Assembly (NCBI RefSeq): GCF_000717335.1
Contig: NZ_JNYZ01000024.1
Location: forward strand, 62,001 to 126,000
Reading direction: 5' to 3'
DNA length: 64,000 nucleotides
From: Amycolatopsis jejuensis
Lineage (GTDB): Bacteria > Actinomycetota > Actinomycetes > Mycobacteriales > Pseudonocardiaceae
The notes beneath the pieces were generated by a model. That model saw only the letters and a list, made by a program, of their open reading frames with translations, was not told the DNA's origin and searched no databases. The position numbers were made by a program, and so were the translations under genes. Below, one piece after another: positions 49,539-58,064 of this stretch. How positions within the stretch are numbered: the first letter of the stretch is position 1; each line of letters opens with the position of its first letter.

Positions 49539-50657
49539 TCAGGATTGGTACCGGGGGTTGGTGGCATGCCATTCGAGGCCACCACCCATCCAGGCGCGGA
49601 CGCCGTCGAGGAACCGCTGCAGCTCCGGCGAAGGAACCGCCTGCAGCGCCCGGTGTCCTTCCTCGAACTCGCGGACGATCCGGTTGTGCAGCCCGACCGT
49701 GATCTCCACGGCTTCCTCGACCGGGCAATTCCGGTCGGCGGCGATCTGCAGCACCATGTTGCAGACCGGTTTCTCGTCGGCCGCGTCCTTCGCGACCGAG
49801 TAGAGATCGTTGACCAGCACCGCCGCCGTACCCGCACGCATCATCTCCTCTCGCACGCGCGGGTCGTAGTAAAGCGGCGCAGGGAGTTCGTAGCCGCCGA
49901 CGGCGTCGATGAGGGTCATGGATGTGTAGAAACTGTCGTGCTGGCGAGCTGCCAGGTACTCCCAGGCCGGCGGATACCGGCCGGTGTGCCGCCAGGCCGC
50001 GTACGCGTCCCAGCTGACGAACATCGCGAACGTCGAGTAGCACACCCGCTGGACCAGCACCGGCGAACCGTGCCTGCCCAGATGGTCGATCGCCGAATGC
50101 AGCCCGACCCGGATCGGGTCCGCTTGGAGCGCCGCGTCGAGCGGTGCGGAGAACTCGCCGGCCGGCGCGACCGGATCCATCGCGGCCATGACGAGCGCCA
50201 GGCGCGGCGGGAGCTCCGTGGGTGCGGCGCCGAGGGTGCTGTCGTCGGCGTAGTAGTCGTCGGCCGCCCACCACGCCGCGTTGAGCTGGGCGGCGACCAG
50301 CAGCCGGTCGGGATCGGCGCAATCGGGATGGGCGAGCATCACCAGCCTGCCGAACCCGGCGTGCGCGATCTGGTGCAAGCCTTCGCCGGTGAACCCGCAG
50401 TCTTCCGCCCACGCGACCAGCCGCCGGTCGACCTCCTCGGCGAGCGGCTCGTCCACGCGCTCCACGATCGGGCAGTACAGCGGCGATGCACTGCCGTCGC
50501 CCCATTGGTGTTCCGCATACGCCGGATCGGGCGGGCCGACCGGCGCGAACTGCGTCGCGATCCGCGCCGCCGACGTCCCCAAGCCGAGCGGCCCGCCGAG
50601 CAGGCCGGTGGTGCACCCGGCCTCCGGATGGAGCCGGATGGCTGCGGTTCCGTACAT
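49539..50657 (-). CDS. 2-Methylisoborneol synthase (class I terpene cyclase), likely encapsulin cargo
   Basis: Cyclises 2-methyl-geranyl diphosphate to the earthy odorant 2-methylisoborneol. The 372 residues carry the Asp-rich metal motif DDYYADD at 133-139 and the NSE triad NDLYSVAKDAADE from 283. The N-terminal GPLGLGTSAAR block (22-32) corresponds to the conserved block at the end of the long disordered leader of streptomycete enzymes. Here only about 20 residues precede it, so the leader is much shorter. ATG 50657 has AGGGAGG 5 nt upstream. It lies 24 bp after the methyltransferase gene. Confidence 0.92.
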   Translation of the reverse strand: MYGTAAIRLHPEAGCTTGLLGGPLGLGTSAARIATQFAPVGPPDPAYAEHQWGDGSASPLYCPIVERVDEPLAEEVDRRLVAWAEDCGFTGEGLHQIAHAGFGRLVMLAHPDCADPDRLLVAAQLNAAWWAADDYYADDSTLGAAPTELPPRLALVMAAMDPVAPAGEFSAPLDAALQADPIRVGLHSAIDHLGRHGSPVLVQRVCYSTFAMFVSWDAYAAWRHTGRYPPAWEYLAARQHDSFYTSMTLIDAVGGYELPAPLYYDPRVREEMMRAGTAAVLVNDLYSVAKDAADEKPVCNMVLQIAADRNCPVEEAVEITVGLHNRIVREFEEGHRALQAVPSPELQRFLDGVRAWMGGGLEWHATNPRYQS

Positions 50658-50681
50658 GGCGACCTCCCTGGGACCTGCTGG

Positions 50682-51533
50682 TCAGACGCGGTCGGCGGCG
50701 ATGAGCAGGTAGTGGAAGCTGCCTTCGCGATAGGCGGTGAGGAACGGCTGCTCGATGCCGGTGGCGACCGGCGACTGCGCGCGCAGCTCCCAGTAGGGAA
50801 TGGTGGCCGCGGTGAGGTCGACGACGTTGATGGGTACGAAACCGTTGGCGGCCAGTGCGGTGAAGTAGTCGCTGCGGGCGTGGATGTTGCAGATGTAGTG
50901 CTGGTCGATCTGGCTCACCGCGCGCGACCGCCCGCCGGTGACGTCGTTGTAGCACCCGGTGATCGTGACGTATCGCCCACCGGAACGGAGCTGGCGCGCG
51001 TGTTCGGCGAAAAGATCATTCAGGTCGACGTACATGGTGCTTTCGTTGTTCCAGATTCCGGCAAATGCACCGCTGTCGAATCCGGTGTCCAGCATGTTCC
51101 GGAGGTGATACTGCACGGAATCGGCGATCCCGCGTTTCCGCGCCTGCTCGTTCGCGAATTCGACCTGCTGTTCGGAAATGGAGATCCCGTCGACGCGGCA
51201 GCCGAACCGCTGGTGCGCCATGACACTCGAGCCGCCCCGCCCGCAGCCGGCGTCCAGCAGCCGGTCGCCCGGTTCGATCCGGCCGAGGTGGTGCAGCAGG
51301 ACGTCGGCCTGCGCGGTTTCGAGCCGGTGCATTTCGGCGATGATCGCCTCGTCACGCGGGGTTCCGCTGCCGGAGAGAACCGCCGGGTCGTAGTCGCCGA
51401 GACCGTAGTGATGGTGGTAGAGACCGTCGACGTCACCCAGGCGGAGGTTCACCGGGTCCTTCTCTGCATTCCAGTAGTCGGCGACCGACTGCTGATATGC
51501 GGTGTGAGTCACCGGGTGGGCAACAGAGGTCAT
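50682..51533 (-). CDS. Geranyl diphosphate 2-C-methyltransferase
   Basis: Uses SAM to methylate geranyl diphosphate at C2, making the C11 precursor for the next enzyme. The 283 residues contain SAM motif I LLDAGCGRGGSS, the YHHHYGLGDYD N-terminal segment, and aromatic residues in MYVDLND and QIDQHYICNIHARSDYF expected to stabilise the cation. First gene of the four-gene 2-methylisoborneol-encapsulin operon; its start is GAAAGGAAG-spaced from ATG 51533. Confidence 0.94.
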   Translation of the reverse strand: MTSVAHPVTHTAYQQSVADYWNAEKDPVNLRLGDVDGLYHHHYGLGDYDPAVLSGSGTPRDEAIIAEMHRLETAQADVLLHHLGRIEPGDRLLDAGCGRGGSSVMAHQRFGCRVDGISISEQQVEFANEQARKRGIADSVQYHLRNMLDTGFDSGAFAGIWNNESTMYVDLNDLFAEHARQLRSGGRYVTITGCYNDVTGGRSRAVSQIDQHYICNIHARSDYFTALAANGFVPINVVDLTAATIPYWELRAQSPVATGIEQPFLTAYREGSFHYLLIAADRV

Positions 51534-51882
51534 CGTGAAACTTCCTTTCGGACCGCATGGGGTTATCGACGCGCACCGAAACCGCGCCGGTGCGCGGCCC
51601 CGCTTTCGGAAGTCATTTCCGCTTCACCCGACGCTAGCGAGAAATGTTTTGGACGGACAAGGTGCGTTGCCGGGTTTCACTCGCGGGCCGGGGAAATTGC
51701 GGGTACTTGGCTCGTCTGGCCTAGAAAGGCCCCTGCACGGGGTGCAAGCCGCCGTGGCGCCGGAACCCGATCGAGGCCACGACCACCCCGGGTGGATGAC
51801 GCTGCGCAACCGTGCGTGGGCCGCCGGTCGGTGGTCCGGCCGTCACTAGACTTCCCGTGGCCCTGCGGAAGGACGTTCGACC
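51534..51882. other. Divergent promoter region of the 2-methylisoborneol operon and def
   Basis: No gene is supported. The sequence should hold the operon promoter. I looked for a CRP-type TGTGA-N6-TCACA site because the shells carry cNMP-like domains, and found none convincing. Confidence 0.5.
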
Positions 51883-52383
51883 ATGGCGATGCGCGCGTTG
51901 CGCTATTTCGGTGACCCGGTGCTCAAGTCGGTGTGCGATCCGGTGACCACGTTCGACAGCAAGATCGAGGCGCTGGTGCAGGACCTGCTCGACGGCGTCG
52001 AGCCCGAGGGCCGCGCCGGACTCGCCGCACCGCAGATCGGGGTCGGGCTGCGGGTGTTCAGCTACGACGTGGGCGGGCTGACCGGGTACGTGATCAACCC
52101 GGAGATCGCCCACCTTTCCGAAGAGACGCACGAGATCGGCGAGGGCTGCCTGTCCGTGCCGGAGCTGTGGTTCCCGACCGTGCGCGCGAAGCACGCCGTG
52201 GTGCGCGGCGTCGACCTGCGGAACGAGCCGATCGAGGTCGAGGGCGTGGACGTGATGGCGCAGTGTCTGCAGCACGAAACCGACCATCTGGACGGAAAGC
52301 TGTATCTGGACCGCCTTACTCCCGATCGGAAGAAGCAGGCCCTGCGTGAGGCTCGGGGTAAGGATTGGTTCTGGAATCGCTGA
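51883..52383 (+). CDS. def: Peptide deformylase
   Basis: Removes the formyl group from new N-terminal methionines. The 166 residues carry all three family motifs: GLAAPQIGV, EGCLSVP (metal Cys) and QHETDHLDGKLY (metal His pair and catalytic Glu). AGGAC precedes the ATG. It is followed by a long tandem-repeat array and divergent from the terpene operon. Whether a second def exists elsewhere cannot be judged here. Confidence 0.96.
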   Translation: MAMRALRYFGDPVLKSVCDPVTTFDSKIEALVQDLLDGVEPEGRAGLAAPQIGVGLRVFSYDVGGLTGYVINPEIAHLSEETHEIGEGCLSVPELWFPTVRAKHAVVRGVDLRNEPIEVEGVDVMAQCLQHETDHLDGKLYLDRLTPDRKKQALREARGKDWFWNR

Positions 52384-52499
52384 ATCAGGTTCCGGGTTGC
52401 GGGGTTCGGCTCGTTTGGGACGGGGTCCTTTTGCGGAGGTCGTGCTTGGGCTTCGCTGTGATCGTGGGCCGGAATCCGTTGCGGCGCGGGAGTTCCGTC

Positions 52500-53180
52500 A
52501 GCGCGGCACGGTGAGCAGATCGCGCAGCGAGCTTCGCGGTGGGGTCTGGGCAGTTACGTTTGTGGCGCGCTGTCTGGGCCGCAAGGTTTCCCGTGCGGGA
52601 CCCGCGGCGGCGCGAGCGCTCCGTCTACGCGGCAGGGTGCGCAGATGGCGCAGCGAGGTTCGCGGTGCGGCCAGCACAGCGAGCGTCGCTGCGCACCCTG
52701 CGCAGCAAGTTTCCCGAGGCGAGACCCGCGGCGGCGTGAGAGCTCGGTCAGCGCGGCACGGTAAGCAAATGGCACAGCCAGGTCCGCGGCACGGCCCTGA
52801 GCGCAAGCTCCCCGGTGCGGGACCCGCGGTGGCGTGAGCGGCCGGTCAGCTCGGCACGGTGAGCAAATGGCGCAGCGAGGTTCACGACGCGGCCAGCGCA
52901 ACAAGCTTCCCGGCGCGGGACCCGCGGCGGCGCGAGCCGTCGGCCAACGCGGCACGGTGAGCAAATGGCGCAGCGAGGTTCACGACGCGGCCAGCGCAAC
53001 AAGCTTCCCGGCCCGGCCAGCGCAACAAGCTTCCCGGCGCGGGACCCGCGGCGGCGCGAGCCGTCGGCCAACGCGGCACGGTGTGCAAATGGCGCAGCGA
53101 GGTTCACGACGCAGCCAGCGCAACGAGGTCCGCGGCGCGGCCTGGGCAGCGAGGTTCACGGTGTGGCCATCGCACGGTGC
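52500..53180. repeat. Noncoding tandem repeat array, about 98-bp core period with 124-126-bp variants
   Basis: The phrase CGGCACGGTGAGCAAATGGCG (and variants) begins near 52504, 52630, 52754, 52852, 52950 and 53074. Spacings are 126, 124, 98, 98 and 124. The last longer spacing contains an internal 26-bp duplication (CGGCCAGCGCAACAAGCTTC twice). Each unit also carries GCAGCGAGGTTCACGACG and GCGGGACCCGCGGCGGCGCGAG. No frame persists. It fills the gap between def and the VOC gene. Confidence 0.85.
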
Positions 53181-53292
53181 GTGGTTACGGCTGAGCGGTG
53201 TCTGATCGAGCAGTGCCGGTCGAGGACCGCGTCGACGTCGCGTTCACCCCCTGCTGCTGGCTCCAGCCCGTCAAGAAGGTTCCCTGAGGCGG

Positions 53293-54048
53293 TCAAGGTT
53301 CGCCGGAATGTGGTGTGCTGTGCGAAGGCTGTTGCGGGGTGCGTAGGCAGAATTCGTTGCCTTCCGGGTCGGTGAGGATCGCCCGTGGGGTGTTGCCTTG
53401 CCCGATGTCGGCGAGGGTTGCGCCGGTGTCGAGGGCTCGGCGGACTTCGGTGGCATGGTTGCTGTCGGGGGTGGATGCGACTTCCAGGTGCAGGCGGTTT
53501 TTGCCGTGTTTCGGGGTTTCGGTGCGGAGGAATTCGAGCGTCGGGCCGCGACCGGAGGGGTTGTGAAGTGTGGTGATGCCCGGTTCTTCGGCGGTGATCG
53601 GCCAGGCTGCCAGGGGTGACCAGAACCGCGCCAGGCGTCCGGGGTCCTGTGCGTCGACGACGATTGCCGCGACTGCGCCGGATCCGGCGTAGGTGGTGCG
53701 TGGTTCGAGCACGCAGAACTCGTTGCCTTCGGGGTCGGCGAGGACGGTCCAGGGCACGTCGCGCTGGCCGATGTCGATGGGGTGGGCACCGAGGGAGAGC
53801 GCGTGTGCGACCGTTTTGCGTTGGTGTTGGTCGGAAGTGCTGGCGAGGTCCAGGTGGAGCGGGTTCTTGCCGGTCTTCGGTTCGGGCGCCGGGACGAAGA
53901 CGAGACTCCAGCCGTCGCCGGGTGCGGGGACGGCGACCTCGGCGGGCAGGTCGACGGTGATCTGCCAGCCGAGCAGGGTGGCCCAGAACCGGGCGAGCTC
54001 ACCCGGCCGCCGGGCGTTGACGACCAGGGTGTCCAGATGTGTTGCCAT
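53293..54048 (-). CDS. Two-domain VOC family protein
   Basis: The 251-residue protein contains two tandem VOC units. Unit 1 runs from MATHLDTLVVNARRPGELA to DPEGNEFCVLEPR; unit 2 runs from VAAIVVDAQDPGRLARFW to DPEGNEFCLRTPQ. Both keep a His in NPLHLDLAS / NRLHLEVAS and a Glu in PEGNEFC as candidate metal ligands. Such proteins are usually annotated only as glyoxalase-like. It is separated from the HEPN operon by about 200 bp on the same strand. Confidence 0.88.
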   Translation of the reverse strand: MATHLDTLVVNARRPGELARFWATLLGWQITVDLPAEVAVPAPGDGWSLVFVPAPEPKTGKNPLHLDLASTSDQHQRKTVAHALSLGAHPIDIGQRDVPWTVLADPEGNEFCVLEPRTTYAGSGAVAAIVVDAQDPGRLARFWSPLAAWPITAEEPGITTLHNPSGRGPTLEFLRTETPKHGKNRLHLEVASTPDSNHATEVRRALDTGATLADIGQGNTPRAILTDPEGNEFCLRTPQQPSHSTPHSGEP

Positions 54049-54245
54049 GCCCGTCACGTTAGCCGGGAGCACCGACAAAAACTGCGGGCCGGGAAAGATC
54101 TCGCTGGTGGGTTTTCTGCTGTGCCAAGGGGTTGCCGGACGTGGAGGGAGCGAAATCCTCGTCGTCCGGCGGTCCGTATCCTGCCGCGGACCGGGGTGAA
54201 CCGGGAAGCTTCCCCGCTTGCGGTTCGTCCGGTGGCGGTCGGGGG

Positions 54246-55013
54246 TCAGCGGGTGGCCAGGCGGAGCAGGGCCCAGGTTTGGGCGGACAGCTCGTGGTCG
54301 CCGTCGGTGTGGACCATGGTGACCGGGACTCGGCCCCAGAGCCAGAGGTACACGTTCGCCGGTGGGCCGGTGACGATGGCGTCGGCGGTGTCGGCTTCGG
54401 GGGGTGAGCAGCGCCAGGCTTCCGTTTCGCCGGGGCCGGCTCTGGCTATCCAGCTGTGGCCGCCGGTGTGGAAACCCACTGTGCCGCTTCGGGTTCCGGA
54501 GACGCCCATGGTGGTGAGGCGGTGTCCGAAGTAGAGGGTGAGGGCTTCGTCGACGCCGTCGGCGGCCAGGTCGTCCGGGACTGCCGGTTCGCCGGTTCCC
54601 GCGGCGTTTTCGGCGTCGACGCGGTGCACGAGGGTTTCGTGGAGCATGCGGCGGCGCCAGAAGCCGTGGGTGGGGTCGGCGGGCCACCAGGTCGCGGCGC
54701 GGGTGACCGGGTCGTGCACGGACAGCTCGGCGGCGAGCTCTTCGCGGGCGGCGTCGTAGAACTCGGCGACGGGCTGGCCCGGCAGCGGGTCGCGTTGCCA
54801 CTGCGCAGGCTGCCTGCCTTCGCGCAGCCAGCCGAGCGCCAGCTGGTACATGCTGCCGACGTGCTGGACGAGTTCGTTCAGCGTCCAGCCCGGGGCGGTG
54901 GGCACGGGCGAATCCGGGGACGCCGAGTGCGCGACGTCCGCCAGCAGCTGCGCTTCGACGGAGAACGCCTCGAGCAGCCGGCCGTGGTCGACTGTGCCGA
55001 GCTCACGCGACAT
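54246..55013 (-). CDS. Maleylpyruvate isomerase-family, mycothiol-dependent enzyme (TIGR03083-like)
   Basis: The 255-residue protein has the DinB-like four-helix N-domain with candidate metal-binding histidines in LNELVQHVGSMYQLALG and MLHETLVHRVDAENA, and a C-terminal domain typical of the family (GPPANVYLWLWGR). It may act on electrophiles using mycothiol. ATG 55013 lies 11 bp inside the end of the HEPN gene, so the two are translationally coupled and share its SOS box. Confidence 0.86.
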   Translation of the reverse strand: MSRELGTVDHGRLLEAFSVEAQLLADVAHSASPDSPVPTAPGWTLNELVQHVGSMYQLALGWLREGRQPAQWQRDPLPGQPVAEFYDAAREELAAELSVHDPVTRAATWWPADPTHGFWRRRMLHETLVHRVDAENAAGTGEPAVPDDLAADGVDEALTLYFGHRLTTMGVSGTRSGTVGFHTGGHSWIARAGPGETEAWRCSPPEADTADAIVTGPPANVYLWLWGRVPVTMVHTDGDHELSAQTWALLRLATR

Positions 55014-55896
55014 GGGCTTCGCCGGAAATCGGCAGGCCGTGCACGACCCGGCGGACGAGCTCCAGGAACTGGGCGGTGGCCTGCAGCAGGCCGGCCGCCG
55101 AATCGGCGGTGACGCGGCCGGTGATGCCTGCCTCGGCCGCTGCACGGGTTTCGGAGTTGGCCGCGAAGAAGGCCGACCATTCCCGCAGCTCGGGGGCTAC
55201 GGCGTCGAGCAGCACCCAGCCGCTGGCGGGCCGCCCTCGGCCCCGGCGCGGACGACCGTGCACGGCGAGCACCGCCGCCGCGCCGCGGAGGGCGGCGAGG
55301 TAGGCGCCGATGAAGCGTTCGGCAGGGTCCCGTTCGTTGGCGGCGTGGTCGAGGCCGCGCTTGGCCTGGGCGAGCAGGGCCGCCGCTGCCGGGGGCGCGG
55401 GGGGGCGCAGGGACAGGGGCAGCTGCGACTGGCCGGGGTCGCGGCGTGCGGAGGACCTGGTCGAAGTGGGTCGGGCCGGGTGCCGCTCGACGGAGGCACG
55501 GGGTGCTGACGGCTCGGACTGGCCGGACTCGCGGCGGGTAGAAGACCTGGTCACGGAGGCACGGGTTGCTCCCGGCTCCGGCTGGCCGGACTCGCGGCGC
55601 ATCGAAGACCTGGTCACGGCGGGACGAGCCGGGTGCTGCTCGACGGAGGCGCGAGTTGCTGCCAGCTCGAGCTGGCCAACAGTGGGTCGAGCCGGAGGCC
55701 ACTCGGCGGAGGCGCGGGTTGCTGCCAGCTCGAGCTGGTCGACAGTGGGTCGAGCCGGAGGCTGCTCGACGGAGGCACCGGTTGCTCCCGGTTCCGGCTG
55801 GTCGGTGGGAGCGGAGGACGACCCGGCAGCAGAACCACCCATGGCAGCACCGCGTCCGGAACCGGGCTCCCCGGGGGACACGATCGAGACGGACAT
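55003..55896 (-). CDS. SAV_6107-family HEPN domain protein with repetitive N-terminus, SOS-boxed
   Basis: The 297-residue protein has a C-terminal HEPN-like helical domain from about 182 (ALLAQAKRGLDHAANERDPAERF, YLAALRGAAAVLAVHGRP, LREWSAFFAANSETRAAAEAG). The usual HEPN RX4-6H ribonuclease motif is not obvious, so catalysis is uncertain. Residues about 25-175 are 21-residue repeats (LELAATRASVEQ.PARPTVDQ). GGAGGAGG precedes ATG 55896. A perfect SOS box lies about 90 bp upstream. Relatives of this family are, from memory, often next to SOS polymerase genes, which are absent here. Confidence 0.85.
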   Translation of the reverse strand: MSVSIVSPGEPGSGRGAAMGGSAAGSSSAPTDQPEPGATGASVEQPPARPTVDQLELAATRASAEWPPARPTVGQLELAATRASVEQHPARPAVTRSSMRRESGQPEPGATRASVTRSSTRRESGQSEPSAPRASVERHPARPTSTRSSARRDPGQSQLPLSLRPPAPPAAAALLAQAKRGLDHAANERDPAERFIGAYLAALRGAAAVLAVHGRPRRGRGRPASGWVLLDAVAPELREWSAFFAANSETRAAAEAGITGRVTADSAAGLLQATAQFLELVRRVVHGLPISGEAHVA

Positions 55897-55984
55897 GGCG
55901 ACCCTCCTCCTGCTCGGGTGGGTCCGGGTGGTCCCGAGGTGCTTCCCCCACCCCGGGACCGCCCGGCTCGCTCCCACCGGATGT

Positions 55985-55998
55985 CGAACGTCTGTTCG
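55985..55998. promoter_or_regulatory. SOS box (LexA site) upstream of the HEPN operon
   Basis: CGAACGTCTGTTCG exactly matches CGAAC-N4-GTTCG. It lies 89 bp upstream of the HEPN start and about 105 bp from the divergent ybaK-like gene, so it could affect both, though placement favours the HEPN operon. Confidence 0.85.
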
Positions 55999-56102
55999 AA
56001 CAGTTTCCAGAGTAGCCGTGCCGGCGGGTCTGCTCAACCCCGCCGGTGGAATCCGGGTACGTGGTGCGGGACACGGCCACCCTGTCGTGGTCTCATAACC
56101 GG

Positions 56103-56627
56103 GTGAGTTCCCTCGAACATCCCGCTGTCGCCAAGGTCACCGCCGTGCTGGCCGAGGCAGGGCAGCAGTCCGCCGCGGACGGCGTGCGGGTGCTGCCTGC
56201 CGAGGTCCGCACTGCTGCGCAGGCCGCGGAGGCCCTCGGCGTGCCGGTCGGGGCGATCGCCAACAGCCTGGTGTTCCGTGCCCGCACTGCCGACGGCACC
56301 GAGGCCGCGCTGCTCGCGCTCACCTCCGGTGCGCACCGGGCGAAGGAGTCCCGGCTGGCCGAGCTCGCCGGGTTCGCCGAGGCGGGCAAGGCGGATGCGG
56401 CGTTCGTCCGGGAGCACACCGGGCAGCCGATCGGCGGGGTCGCGCCCGTCGGGCATCCCGCGAAGCTGGTCACGCTCGTGGACACCGCGCTGCGCGAGTA
56501 CCCCGAGGTGTGGGCTGCGGCCGGGCACCCGAAGTCGGTCTTCCCGACCACTTTCGACGACCTCGTCGAGCTCACCGGGGGTACTCCGGGCGATCTCGCG
56601 GGGGAAGGGGAGGATGGTCGATCGTGA
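56103..56627 (+). CDS. YbaK/EbsC-family protein (aminoacyl-tRNA editing-like)
   Basis: The 174-residue protein has the YbaK fold: GVPVGAIANSLVFRARTADG, LLALTSGAHRAKESRLAEL and IGGVAPVGHPAKLVTLVDTAL. The family deacylates mischarged tRNAs such as Cys- or Ala-tRNA(Pro). The catalytic Lys of classical YbaK is replaced by Asn in IANSLVF, so activity may differ. GTG 56103 is chosen for family length, with weak ribosome binding. Its stop overlaps the GNAT start as GTGA. Confidence 0.85.
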   Translation: MSSLEHPAVAKVTAVLAEAGQQSAADGVRVLPAEVRTAAQAAEALGVPVGAIANSLVFRARTADGTEAALLALTSGAHRAKESRLAELAGFAEAGKADAAFVREHTGQPIGGVAPVGHPAKLVTLVDTALREYPEVWAAAGHPKSVFPTTFDDLVELTGGTPGDLAGEGEDGRS

Positions 56628-57196
56628 CCGCGATGTCCTCCGGGTGCTCCCGCTACGTGCAGCTCTCCGCCGACGAGTTCCGGTCCCGCCTGCAGGAGGC
56701 GCTGGCGATCTACGTGAGCGCCATGCGTTACCCCGAAGGCACGGCCGAGCAGCGTGCGCCGATGTGGCTCACGCACGCGCTGCGCGAGGGCTGGCGCTGC
56801 ATGGCCGCCCTCGACGACGACGGGGTCCTCCTCGGCCTCGCCTACGGGTACAAGGGGCGCGCCGGGCAGTGGTGGCACGAGCAGGTGCGGCACGGCCTCA
56901 CCCGCCGATCCGGGCCCGAGGCGGCCGACCGGTGGCTGTCGGACTACTTCGAGCTGACCGAGATCCACGTGCGCCCGGAGAGCCAGGGCAAGCAGATCGG
57001 CGAGGACTTGCTGCGCCGCCTGCTCGACGGCGTCCCGAGTGCCAACGTCCTGCTGTCCACGCCGGAGGGGACGAGCCGGGCGTGGAAGCTGTACCGGCGC
57101 ACCGGGTTCGTCGACGTGCTGCGCGACTACCACTTCACCGGCGACCCGCGTCCGTTCGCGATTCTCGGCCGGTCGCTGCCGCTGGAGCAGAGCTGA
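56624..57196 (+). CDS. GNAT-family N-acetyltransferase
   Basis: The 190-residue protein has the GNAT core: LTEIHVRPESQGKQIGEDLL (acetyl-CoA pyrophosphate loop Q/RxxGxG/A-like), PSANVLLSTPEGTSRAWKLYRRTGF and a conserved FAILGRSL end. GTG 56624 overlaps the ybaK-like gene, so both are translated together. The last 62 bp overlap the convergent EamA gene. Acceptor unknown. Confidence 0.88.
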   Translation: MTAMSSGCSRYVQLSADEFRSRLQEALAIYVSAMRYPEGTAEQRAPMWLTHALREGWRCMAALDDDGVLLGLAYGYKGRAGQWWHEQVRHGLTRRSGPEAADRWLSDYFELTEIHVRPESQGKQIGEDLLRRLLDGVPSANVLLSTPEGTSRAWKLYRRTGFVDVLRDYHFTGDPRPFAILGRSLPLEQS

Positions 57197-58064
57197 GCGG
57201 TTCGGGCCGCCAGTAGCCGACGCCCAGCGCAGCGACGAGCAGCGCGGCGCCGGTCCACGCCACAGCGCCCAGGCTTTCGTGCAGGAAGGCGACGGACAGC
57301 ACTGTCGCGGTAAGCGGTTCCAGCAACGCCGACAGTGCACCGAGTACCGGATGCGCGCCAGCCAGGCCGCTGAAGTACGCGACGTACGCGGCTGCTGTCG
57401 GCACGATGCCGAAGTACGCGGCTACGAGCAGTACGTCAACGTTCAGGGGTAGCGCCATACCCAGCCACGCTGCGGCGGGGGTCAGCAGGACACCGCCGAT
57501 GAGACAGCCGTACGCAGTGGTCGTTATGGGGTCTAGGCCGGGCTTCGCGGTGACTGTGGTCAGTACGGCGAAGCCTGCTCCGGCGAGGAGCGCGAAGAGG
57601 ATTCCGGCCGGCTGCGCGGCGACGTCCGGGGACCAGCGCAGTAGCACCAATCCGGCGACGGCGCCGCAGACTGACAGCAGTGTCGCCGTACGCGGGGCTC
57701 GGCGGGTACGGATGGCAGACGCGACGGCTAGCGCGACGGGGGAACTGCCGATGGTGGTCATGGTCGCGACGCTGACGGAACTCAGTGCTACGGCGGCGAA
57801 GTAGCTGACTTGGAATACGGCGAAGAGTGCGCCGATGAGGAGAAGGCGACGCCACTGCCGACGGTCGGGGAGGCGCAGTCCGCCGGTTAGGGCGACGTAC
57901 GTCGCGCATGCTGCGCCGCCGATGAGGAGGCGGTAGGTGGCGACGGTGAGGGGATGCAGACCGGCTCGCTGGGCGAGGAGGGAACCGGAGAGACCGCCGG
58001 TCCCCCACAGCATTCCGGCAATGACGAGGGCGGCCGTGGAACGGGCGCGCGAAGGTGCGGGCAT
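57135..58064 (-). CDS. EamA/DMT-superfamily transporter
   Basis: The 309-residue protein has ten predicted membrane helices in two EamA repeats (ALVIAGMLWGTGGLSGSLLA..., GILFALLAGAGFAVLTTV...). It likely exports a small metabolite; the substrate is unknown. Its 3-prime end overlaps the opposite-strand GNAT gene by 62 bp, and its Arg-rich hydrophilic tail is encoded in that overlap. Confidence 0.9.
   Translation of the reverse strand: MPAPSRARSTAALVIAGMLWGTGGLSGSLLAQRAGLHPLTVATYRLLIGGAACATYVALTGGLRLPDRRQWRRLLLIGALFAVFQVSYFAAVALSSVSVATMTTIGSSPVALAVASAIRTRRAPRTATLLSVCGAVAGLVLLRWSPDVAAQPAGILFALLAGAGFAVLTTVTAKPGLDPITTTAYGCLIGGVLLTPAAAWLGMALPLNVDVLLVAAYFGIVPTAAAYVAYFSGLAGAHPVLGALSALLEPLTATVLSVAFLHESLGAVAWTGAALLVAALGVGYWRPEPLSSAPAAATGRESRTDAGRR

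Noticed and set aside
51534..51882. CRP-type operator for the 2-methylisoborneol operon
   Set aside because: No TGTGA-N6-TCACA-like palindrome was found; the idea came only from the cNMP-like domains.
52500..53180. CRISPR array
   Set aside because: The units are long and similar along their whole length, with no unique spacers, and there are no cas genes.
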